NCBI RefSeq assembly: GCF_910594005.1
Contig: NC_057820.1
Location: forward strand, 6,639,001-6,703,000
Direction: 5' to 3'
DNA from: Cervus elaphus
Lineage: Eukaryota > Chordata > Mammalia > Artiodactyla > Cervidae
Length of the DNA stretch: 64,000 nucleotides
A program made the translations under genes and the position numbers. Position 1 is the stretch's first letter. The number at the start of each line of letters is the position of its first letter. Below, in pieces: positions 52,401-62,700 of this stretch. The notes beneath the pieces are model-generated. The model ran no database searches, was not told where the DNA came from, and saw nothing but the letters and a program-made list of their open reading frames with translations.

Positions 52401-55400
52401 GATTCTTTACTGTCTGAGCCACCAGGTCCAGTACAACTCAATGGACATGAATTTGAGCAAAGTCCAGGAGATAGTGGAGGACAGAGGCGCCTGACGTGCT
52501 GCAGTACGTGGGGTCGCAGAGTCGGACGTGACTTAGCGACTCAACAGCAACAATTTTACATATATAGATACACACACACACATACATATGCATATATATG
52601 CAAATTTTCTGGTACATAAATATTATTAAAATTAATACGTCTGTTAAAAAAAATAGTCAACCAACCATATTTCAGAGGAAACGGTAATACTTACATTATC
52701 AGGACCTATTAGACAGCCCACACTTTTTAAGGGGCAGAAGGTATCAAATTGTCCATAAAAATGTCCACTGCAGGGGTTCCATATTAAATAGTGACTTTGT
52801 TCCTGAGTTAGCACATAGGCAGTTGGACCCTGAAAGAAAACAGCCATTAAACCAGTTTCCAATTAATTATGCAAGTAGGGCCAAGAGGAGTTTGCACAGA
52901 CAGTTCATTATTTTAGTTGGACACCTAATTTCTAAACCCCATGGCTAATGGTGAAAATTGGTTTGAAGTTCTAGATTATGTTGAATTAGTAAAATCAAAA
53001 GTTTACTCTTGCAAAATTCTTGCACCTGGAACTACTTCAGTTATGGTGACCAAATAGGAACAGTGGTCATGTTACTAAACTAACGTATCTTTTTTTAAAA
53101 GTTAAATGGTATACATATATTTTCAATTTTATTGATATAAGTGGCATACAGCGTTGTGTAAGTCTAAGGAGTACAACATAACTTGATTTACATACATCAT
53201 GAAATGATGACCACAATACATTTAGTGAACATCCATCATCTCATATAGATATAACTTTAACTAAACAATTTTTTTTTCTTGTGATGAGAACCCTTAACAT
53301 TTACTGTATTAACAGTTTTCATTTATAATGTACAGCAGTGTGAATTATCTTTAGCATATTGTACATTACACCCTGAGAATTTCTCTTACAACTGGAGGTT
53401 TGTATCTTTTGATTACCTCATCTAATTCCAACCCACTCCCCAATCCCTTGCCTCTGGTAGCCACAAATCTGATCTTTTTTCTGAGTTTCTTTGTTTTGGA
53501 GTATAATTGACCTACGACACTATGTTAGTTCCTGGTAGACAATATAGTGATTTGCTATTTCTGTACATTTCAAAATGATCATCATGATGTCTGGTCATCA
53601 TCTATTACCATATGAAGACATTACATAATTGTTAACTATATTTCCCACACTATACATTTCATAATGAGTAGCTGTGACTCATTTATTTTGTAACTAAAAG
53701 TTTGTACTTAACCCTCCTCACATATTTCTCTCCTCACCACTGTCCCCCCACCCCACCCCCCCACCACTGGCAATCACCTGCGTTTTTTGCTGTATCTGTG
53801 TCTCTGTTTCTGTTTCATTATTTTGTTAATTTACTTTGGCTTTTAGATTCCACATTACAGTGTTTGTCTTTCTCTGACTTATTCCACTTAGCATAGTGCC
53901 CTTGAGGTCCATCTATGGTGTTGAAAATGGCAAGATATCTTAAGATTGGCTGAAGCATGATTATTGATGGAAATAAATAGTAACTGGGTGTTCTTTTCAG
54001 AGTCAGCAAGTTTGCCTTTTAAGTATTCAGAAGGCTGATTATATCTGAATAATACTTCTAATTCCTGTTTAGAAGGAAAATTCTAAACAGAATTAGAAAA
54101 TTCCTGTTTCAAAAAAAAAAAAGAAAATTCCTGTTTCTAATACAGGAAATTGTATTTGATACACTTTTATAATTACATAAATGAATAGAAAGTACTGTGA
54201 AAGGATACTTATGAACTGTTGACGGTTGAGTATACCCAAGGAGGGGTGGGCTTGGGACTGAAAACCTGAAGAGGGATGTTATCACCCCAACTTTCTTTAT
54301 GAGGCTCAGAGTCACATAGCTCGTGAGGAGTGGGCAGAGCCTTGAACCCGGGCCTTGGCACTTCCTAGTCCTGTCCTCTTTCCCTGGTACCAGGCTCTCT
54401 GGAAGACAGTGACTGAGAGCGACTTAGGACTCAGCTGTGACATTACCTGTCTAGCAGCAGCCTGTGCTGTCTAGTCACCAAGGGTTCCCAGAGCCTGGGG
54501 GCCCGTCTTCTGAAACACTTTTTAGATAAGCTGCTTCAATCCATGTGACTTTTTAAGATTTGTACCCCCAAATTACCCCAACCTGCTCCCAATTTAGGGA
54601 TATTTGCAGTGGGCTGGGGAAACAAATTTTCGTAGTTTCTATTTCTGGTCTAATAAAGATAACCAGTGATACCAGTATATGGCGTGAACGTTCTTTCCTT
54701 TGCCCCTGTGGTTATCTGCCTTGTTCCGCTTCGCCTGCCAGCTTAACAGCGGCTGCTTGTGGACGAAGCAGGTGTGAAAGGGTCTCTACCTCTGCCACAC
54801 TTCTTCAGATCCCTTTATTCCTTGGCATGAATAACACTCGATCACAGAGGGAGTCAGAGCTCTTCTAAGACGGGCGGGAGGACAGAGCCAGGTGGGGGTG
54901 ATGGGTGGAAAAGGGCTCAGATTTGCCCAGAACATCCTCAAACGTATAGGGCTCAAGTACCCTGAAAACCCTGGCATGTCTCATCACTGGTTGTCACACC
55001 CTACTGTGGCATCTCTGGACTACTTTCTTTGCAGCTGCAGGAACTGTTATGAAAATAAGTCCTGCCCCTGACCTGGAACATGACAGCACCATGTTAGACA
55101 ATGAGCTTCTCGGTGAGCACCAGCCTAATGGTCTTACCTCGGGAATAGCATTGCCCACCACCAGCCAGGCCTTCTTTCCCATGGAGAGGAAGTAATTGCA
55201 TAGTAAAACTGCGTGTTCTTCTTCGTCTCCTGCCAGGAGATCGAGAAATTGCTGAACAAAAGGAAAGAAAAATCATGTTCATTGGCTGCTTCACTCTAGA
55301 CGGGCTGTATAACTCTTAAAATGAGTGGTTTAAAGGATAAGTGGTTTAAAGGGATGGGGAATACGTGTAAATCTATGGCTGATTCATATCAATGTATGAC

Positions 55401-56717
55401 AAAACCCACTGAAATGTTGTAAAGTAATTAGCCTCCAACTAATAAAAAAAAATAAGTAAATAAAATAAAAAAAATTTAAAAAAAAATAAAGGATAAGAGA
55501 TATTGGTAAAAAAAAAACACCCAATTTTAGTTGGACATGTTATTTTCTCTGACATTTCAATGACATGAATGTCTAGAATCGATTATGGGGTGGGGTCAGG
55601 GAGATAAATTTCAAAGTTTCAGTTTTCATGTTGAACTTAAATATGATAGCTCCCTCTGTGCTAACACTTTCTTTTTATAGACTTTATTTTCTAGAGCAGT
55701 TTTAGCTTCACAGCAATGCTGGAAAGAAGCAACAGATATTTCCCATGTTTTCTTGTTCCCACACATGCACACCATCAACGTCCTCCCCCACCATCAACAT
55801 CCCCAACCAGAGCGGGACACGTGTTGTGGATAAACCTACATGGACACACCATTAGTCACCTAATGTCCATAGTTTACATACAGGGCTCCCTCTTGGTGGT
55901 GTGCATTCTGTGGGTTTGACAATCGGTCATTGTAGTATCATGTGCTATATTTTCGTTGCCCTGGAAATCCTCTGTGCTCTGCCTGCTCATATCCTGTCGT
56001 CCCATCCCAGCCGCCACACTGTTTTTTAAGCACATTGCATGAGTCAGTACATTGGATCCTGGAATAAACCTTTGATGGTCATACTCTCATCTTCCCATTT
56101 TACAGATGAGGAAGTGGAGGCACAGAGAGATGAAGCAATGCCTAGAAAGTGGAAAGCCAGTCTGGCTCTAGAGCACATAGCTCTTCTATTCATTGTATGT
56201 CTTCTTTTAAGTATCTTAAGGTTGTGAAATTTTATCTCTAAAATTGTCAACAGTGGGCTTCCAAAACATATTGGAGAACAAAGAATTTAAAGTGTGCTTC
56301 AGTTTCTTCCTTTTAGAGCCATCCTTCAAAGGGAGTTGTATATCACAGTTCAACTTTATGCCAACACAGTACCTGAGATCCAGAAGCCAAATGAATACCA
56401 GTGATAATACATGTTTATACCATTGAAGACTCATTTGGAAGTTTATGTAGCTAGCATCCACTGATTGTAAGTTCCAAGATGTCAGAGGCCATGTTTATTT
56501 TGCTCATAGCCTGAACTCTGTACAGTGTCTGACATGTGACAGGGGGTCAAGAAATACTTAATGAACAATGACATGCCTTAAGAAGCCCCCGTAAATTAAG
56601 GGATATGCAATTTCCAAATGTAATATAAAATGTGGTTTTGATTATTTTATGAATAAAAGTGGGGTGTTGTTAAGATAACTTTGGGGGGACAAATCAGCAT
56701 TAAGACATTTGAAGTAG

Positions 56718-56755
<38 letters not shown>

Positions 56756-59700
56756 ACAAATAATTAGTTAATTTGCTTAACTAATTTGTTTGGGTAGATT
56801 GAACCAGGAAGAAAAAAGTACTTCAGAATGAATTTAGTTCATTCTGTTAAACAGATGGCCGTGTAGACTTTTATAATGACTAACGGGTGTTGCAATTTAA
56901 AATTAAGCAAGCCATTTACTGATATTCCATGAAGTCAGCTCAAGCCAGCACGTCTGTGAGGAAGAATACTTACATCAGAAGTGCTCCACAGGTCACAGAC
57001 ACCAGCAAAGGAGACGGTGTCGGGCAAGAAAGGAATCAGAGACACGTATCGGGCCACCAGTTCCTGTTTAAACAAAATTAGCTGTAACTGATTTTCCAAT
57101 AAAATAGAAAGCAGGATCCTCTACCTCATTTCTTGCAAGAAAATTTCATGTATCACAGACATTTATATGAACAAAATGAATCCTCACAAGTGCTAACTAA
57201 GTGTTGTGTTAATATTATCTCGTTTAATCCTCTCCAAACATCCCAAGGAAGACTATCGTTATTATCCATCTTTTACAGATGAAGAAAGCCTTTTATAGAA
57301 GGCTCTTGTGAGTCTTTGAAATGTCCTCATCTTCTTTTTCCTTTCCCCTTACTGTTAGAACTCTCCAGGATTGTCTTTTATTTTCCTGAGCACCCATTTC
57401 TCTCTAAGTTCTGGTTCCCTTTAGATAGCTGTTGTCCAGTTGCTAAGTTGTATCCAACTCTTTGCATTTACATAGAGGACAGTGGTATTTAGAAGCCAAG
57501 ACTGGTGCATTGCTGTGGTCGTTGTTCATATTTCTGTAATTACTAAGGAGGATGAACGTCTTTTTATATGTTTATTGGCCCTTCATGTTTCCACTTCTGT
57601 GACTTTGTATTTAAGTATGTTGTACACTTTAAAGTTGATTTGTAGTTTTTCATGTGTATTATCTAGGGTGAAACAGATCACCAGCCCAGGTTGGATGTAT
57701 GAGACAAGTGCTTGGGCCTGGTGCACTGGGAAGACCCAGAGGGATCGGGTAGGGAGGGAGGTTGGGGGGGGGTTCAGGATGGGGAACACATGTAAATCCA
57801 TGGCTGATTCATGTCAATGTATGACAAAAACCACTACAATATTGTAAAGTAATTAGCCTCCAACTAATAAAAATAAATGGAAAAAAATAAAGTTGATTTG
57901 TAGTTTTTAAAAAATATATTTTAGTTACTATTCCTTTGTCTGTTACATAAGCTGTAAATATCCTCTCCCAATTGTGGCTTGTCTTTTCATTTCCTTTGTG
58001 CTGTTTTTTTGTTGTTGTTGTTAAAGTCAGGTTCTCAGTTTTAATGTGGTCAAATTTATTCTTTCTCTTTGTAGTCAGTGCTTTTTTCTGGCTTGTTAAA
58101 GGCAGTGGGTTGCCATTTCCTTCTCCAGGGGATCTTCCTGACCCAGGGATTGAACCTGGGTCTCCCACATTGCAGGCAGATGCTTTAACCTCTGAGACAT
58201 CATGGAAGCTTTCCTATATCAGGTCTTATGGATAAAAATGCCTTTCATATATAAGTTCTCAGTCTATCTGAGTGGTGTGTCTATTGAGTGGTGTGAAGCA
58301 GGAATGGATTTTTATCTTTTTTTCCATAGGTAAAATCAGTGATCCCAGTACAATTTATGTAATAGTCAGTTTTTCCTTCACTAATTTCCAGCGCCAGCTT
58401 TGTCATACATCAGGTTTGAGTGGGTCATATTTGTGTAGCCCTATTCTGGATTTTTTAAATTCTCTTCCATTTTTCTCTTCGTTTGGGCATCGGTACGATT
58501 TTACCTTAGTGACTGTATGACATGGTGGATCTTCCCACTGAGCTCTTATGACTCTGCAGGATTATTTTGCTATTTTTGGCTCTTTGTGTCGCTGTATAAA
58601 TATTATAATCTGTGTCAAATTCCACCACAAACTCTCTTAAAAATCTCGCTTTACAGTCTTTGTGTTTTAACTGGAAAGTTTAATCCCTTCACTTTGATTG
58701 TGATTACTGGTAAATATTTAGACTATTTCTCCTACCTTATTCTGTGCTTTTTATTTTTCACACTTTTTCTGTGTTTTTATCCCTTCCTCACTCTCTTTAC
58801 CCCGTTTTGTCATTTTATCTTCTGCTAGTTTGGAAGTTATACCCAATGTTTAAGATTGTTTTAAGTTGTTAATCTAGAAATTTCAATATGAATATTTAAC
58901 TTAAACTCTGAAGTTGGGCTTTCCTGGTGGCTCAGACTATAAAGTGTCTGCCTGCAATGCGGGAGACAGGGGTTTGATCCCTGGCTTGGGAAGATCCCCC
59001 GGAGAAGAGAATGGCTACCCACTCCAGTATTCTGGCCTGGAGAATTCCATGGACAGGGGAGCCTGGCAGGCTACATACAGTACATGGGGTCGCAGAGCAT
59101 CAGACACAACTGAGCGACTTTCACATACTGAATTTTAAAACCTTTTAAGCGCGGACACTGATTCTCAATGAAATGCTTACCGCTGTTGCCTGGGGGTTGT
59201 TGGGGTGAGCATTAAGGAGCTCCTGAGGAGGGTTTAAAGGCTTGAGATAACGAGTGACGAAGACGGTCTTTCCGCTAACATCGACCACTGTGGTAAGGCA
59301 CTGCCGGTTGGGAAACCTCAAGGCACACTCAGCTCGAAACTTCTCTGTTGCTTGAAGCAGTTTCTCATCTTCCTGAGAATCAAACTTCAAAAGTAAAGAC
59401 GTGTATGATTATAGGAGGTACGGTGGAACCTGTTGGGATCTCGAGGTCCACGTGGACTCAATGTGTGCTTCAGGGTGTGATTCGGTGACCCCCTTACAAC
59501 ACTGTCATGCCCTGGTGTTCCTAAAGCCTTATTTAATTATATTTATAACCTAAAAATCAGATGGACTCATTAAATACTTAAAATATATTCAGTGGCATTG
59601 AAAGGAGATCAAACCAGTCAATCCTAAAGGCAATCAACCCTGGATATTCATTGGAAGGACTGGTGCTGAAGCTGAAGCTCCAATACTTTGGCCACCAGAT

Positions 59701-62700
59701 GTGAAGAACTGACTCATTGGAAAAGACCCTGATGCTGAGAAAGATGAAAGGCAGGAGGAGGAGGAGACAGCAGAGGATGAGATGGTCAGAGAGCATGACC
59801 GACTCAATGGACATGCGTTTGAGCAAACCCTGGGAAATAGTGAAGGACAGGGAAGCCTAGCGTTCTGCAGTCCAGGGTGTTGCAAAGAGTCAAACACAAC
59901 TTAGTGACTGAACAACAAGAAAGTAGTCACTAGGCATACAGCCATATGGAAAGTATCAGATTAATAAAGCAACACATAAAAATTAAGCTATGATGTACTA
60001 ATTCTGATTGATGACTCCAAGCAATAGTTTTATACGTATTTTGATGTTGGTATTAGAGGGACTCAGAAACCTAACATTTCAAGTGCAAAGCTAAAGCAGC
60101 TCGTGTTAAAAGGACAACAGATTTATAAGTATATAGACATGCATCTGTGCCCAATTGCATCCAACTCTTTGTGACCCCATGGACAGTAGCCCACCAGGCT
60201 CCTCTGTCCATGTGATTTCCCAGGCAAGAATATTGGAATGGGTTGCCATTTCTTTCTCCAGGGGATCTTCCCGACCTGGGATCGAACCCGCATCTCCTGC
60301 ATTGGCAGGCAGCTTCTTTACTGCTTAGCCACTGGGAAGCAACAAGTATATATGGATGTGTTAAAAGGTTTTAATCCATAGCCAATGTAATAAATAACAG
60401 TAATGAGCCTGAAGTAAAAGGGAGCAGAACTAGAAATGTGAAATATATAATACTTAAACATTTATAAAATGCTTTTAAAAGTGGTTCTCTGATCCAAGAT
60501 GAGCCAAATCTCAGACTTTTTAAAGTAACTCAAGCAGAAGAAACAGAAGATTTCACTTGTCTCTGGACATATGGTGTCATTTTCCCTTAAAGGCGTTGCT
60601 AAAAAGTAGCATGAATAAAGCAGATATTTAAGTGTTCTGACAAGATTTTTGTTGTTTAGTAAAAAAATTTATGTATGGTTGATTACTTACTTTGACAAAC
60701 ACAAAATTTTACTAGAAAGTCAACTTCTAAGTAAGGTTTACATTCCAGGCAGTGCTTGAAAGTTGTTGTTTTTTTTTTTTTTGAGTAGGGAAATACCTCC
60801 AGACATCCCCTTCATACTCTTTATTTATTTTAGCATTTAAAGCTGCCAATATATTTGATTATGCTGTCTCCCTCACAGAATAGGACTCTTGAAGTCAGGG
60901 ATTTTTGTTTTGATCTAGTTTTTTTTTTTTCCTAATCTTCAGTATCGAGGATACTAGCCAGCACATAGTAAAGTGTTCAATAAGTGTTACCGAATGAATG
61001 AATGAGAGCACACAAAATATCCCATTACTATTTTATGACTTTTAATAGGACCTAGAATATAAAATTGTTCCTTTTTTATTCCATAAGTTATGGATTTTTA
61101 AAAAAACTTTTAATTGGAGGATAACTGCTTTACAATATTGTGTTGGCTTCTGCTCTACAGCATGAATCGGCCATAGGTATACATATATCCCCTCCCTCAT
61201 GAGCTTGGACTGTTCTTGACTTCTCTCATATTGGAGCTGGACTGTGGTTCCCATTTCTAATTTGATGGCTGTACTCTAAGAAATTGGGGGGAGGTAGGAT
61301 GGAGGCATCTCCAAAAATGTCCTGGGTATTCTCATGGGGCGTCCGCTTCCACCTGAATCTTAACATTGTCATTATAGCATCGTCATTATGACCATGTATT
61401 CAGCACAGTGCCAAGACTCGGCAGCTACCAAACAGGTGTCATGATGAGTTTATAAGTCAATGAAAAAAAGTGAGCTTATAAAACTTCAGTATGAGTGTGT
61501 CATAGACGCTTAGAGTAGAAGTAATCATAACCTTAAAAAGAGCAAGAATTATGAAACAAGGGTGATGTGAAGAAAAGCACCCTTTTGAATTCATCCCTGC
61601 TTCCTTTATACTCATTAATTTATATATTTATCCATTTATCCAATTATTTGAAAATATTTGCTGAAAGTCTAAAAGGGTTTGAGGCCGTCTGGGTAAATGT
61701 ATATAAGGCAGACCCCTCAAGAGACTTCTGATCTAGAGGAGACCATTAATAAGGAATCAGGGGCTTAAAATATTAATACTTGACCAGAGATCCTATAGGG
61801 ATAGACGCCGTGTGCCAGGGAGGCATTAGAGAGAGGCACCTATAGGCACTGTCCAGAGAGAACAGTGAAAATCTGGAGTCAGCGCGGACTGCTGGCGTTC
61901 CAAGCTGAAACAAGTATGTACTGGGTTGGCCAAAAGGTTCATTTGGGTTTGCTGTAAGCTGTTACGGAAAAACATGAACGAATATTTTGGCCAACCCAAT
62001 ATAAAACTTCTTCTGCCACTTGGACCTGAATATCTGCTGTGCATTTTGACTCCATAGCCAGTGCTTCTTGGAAGCAGGGCCCATGGCTGAGTCGTTTTGC
62101 GTTCTTCTCTGCACCAAGCATGCGTAAGGTGAACGTTTAACAGGTATCTCATAATGGTCGTTAATACCTGTTCAGATTACCAGGATTACCATTTACTGGG
62201 CTGAAGCAGTAATTTAAGGAGTAGTATGCTAAACTGGTGAGGCCTTCCCTGGTTTCTCAGTGGTAAAGAATCTGCTTGCTAGTGGAGTAGATACAGGTTC
62301 GATCCCTGGGTCGGAAAGATGCCCTGGAGAAGAAAAGGGCAACCCACCCCAGTATTCTTGCTGGAGAATTCCATGGACAGAGGAGTCTGGCTGGCTACAC
62401 TCCGTGGAGTTGCAAAAGAGTCGGACATGACTGAGCAACTAAACAACAAGAAATGCTAAGTTGGTAATCTAAGAAGTGCCAAGCGAAAGCTAAATACTAA
62501 AAGGATTGGGGCTATTTATTATAAAACAAATAAAGGTAGAACCAACAAATTCACAATTGATTCAACATGAAATCTGGAAGATTCTTAACTGATTCAATTC
62601 CTTAACTTTTGGTTAATGTGAATATTTACAGAAAATTAAATGTTTTCTTTTTTTTTTTCCCATCTCCTTCACTACCTATACTGTGGCAGCTCCACTGGCC

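Larger units (their letters stand above)
47233..52694 (-). other. CC2D2A: CC2D2A intron with complex local duplication
   Basis: A 5.5-kb intron, the most rearranged part of the window. It contains a 112-bp direct repeat (47561-47673 and 48534-48646), a 358-bp inverted repeat (47699-48056 and 48696-49055), CA/GT microsatellites with a SINE-derived minisatellite (49137-49407), a run of 16 C (50549-50564), a BovB 3' end (about 50745-50905) and an opposed SINE/BovB pair (52219-52552). The stretch 49410-50540 and 50910-51560 hold nothing I recognise; 51570-52160 is MIR/L2-like. Confidence 0.85.
52830..55137 (-). other. CC2D2A: CC2D2A intron
   Basis: A 2.3-kb intron with an old L1 on the - strand (about 53100-53950), a short hairpin palindrome (54056-54098) next to a poly-A tract, and a MIR-like stretch (about 54255-54350). 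The remainder, 54360-55137, has no named repeat. Confidence 0.75.
55252..56973 (-). other. CC2D2A: CC2D2A intron
   Basis: A 1.7-kb intron holding an L1 3' end (+, about 55360-55495), an older L1 fragment (-, about 55675-55965), a MIR-like fragment (56045-56205) and a (TG)n microsatellite (56721-56754). Confidence 0.75.
57490..58880 (-). mobile_element. Old L1, interrupted
   Basis: Reverse L1 ORF2 text such as GGATGAACGTCTTTTTATAT, CCTTTGTCTGTTACATAAGC and TGGTCAAATTTATTCTTTCT. It contains a later L1 3' end (57651-57888) and a reverse SINE fragment (about 58098-58205). The part beyond 58260 is weaker. Confidence 0.65.
57064..59180 (-). other. CC2D2A: CC2D2A intron
   Basis: A 2.1-kb intron made largely of L1: an old - strand L1 (about 57490-58880) interrupted by a young + strand L1 3' end with a perfect 20-bp target duplication (57651-57888) and by a SINE fragment (about 58098-58205). 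A Bov-tA SINE (+) sits at 58914-59125, 56 bases from the exon. A MIR-like stretch lies at 57190-57300. Confidence 0.8.

Noticed and set aside
4803..62450. tRNA-like heads with box A/B in many SINEs as tRNA genes
   Set aside because: They are heads of Bov-tA or CHR SINEs with the repeat body attached; none folds as a free tRNA ending in a normal acceptor stem.
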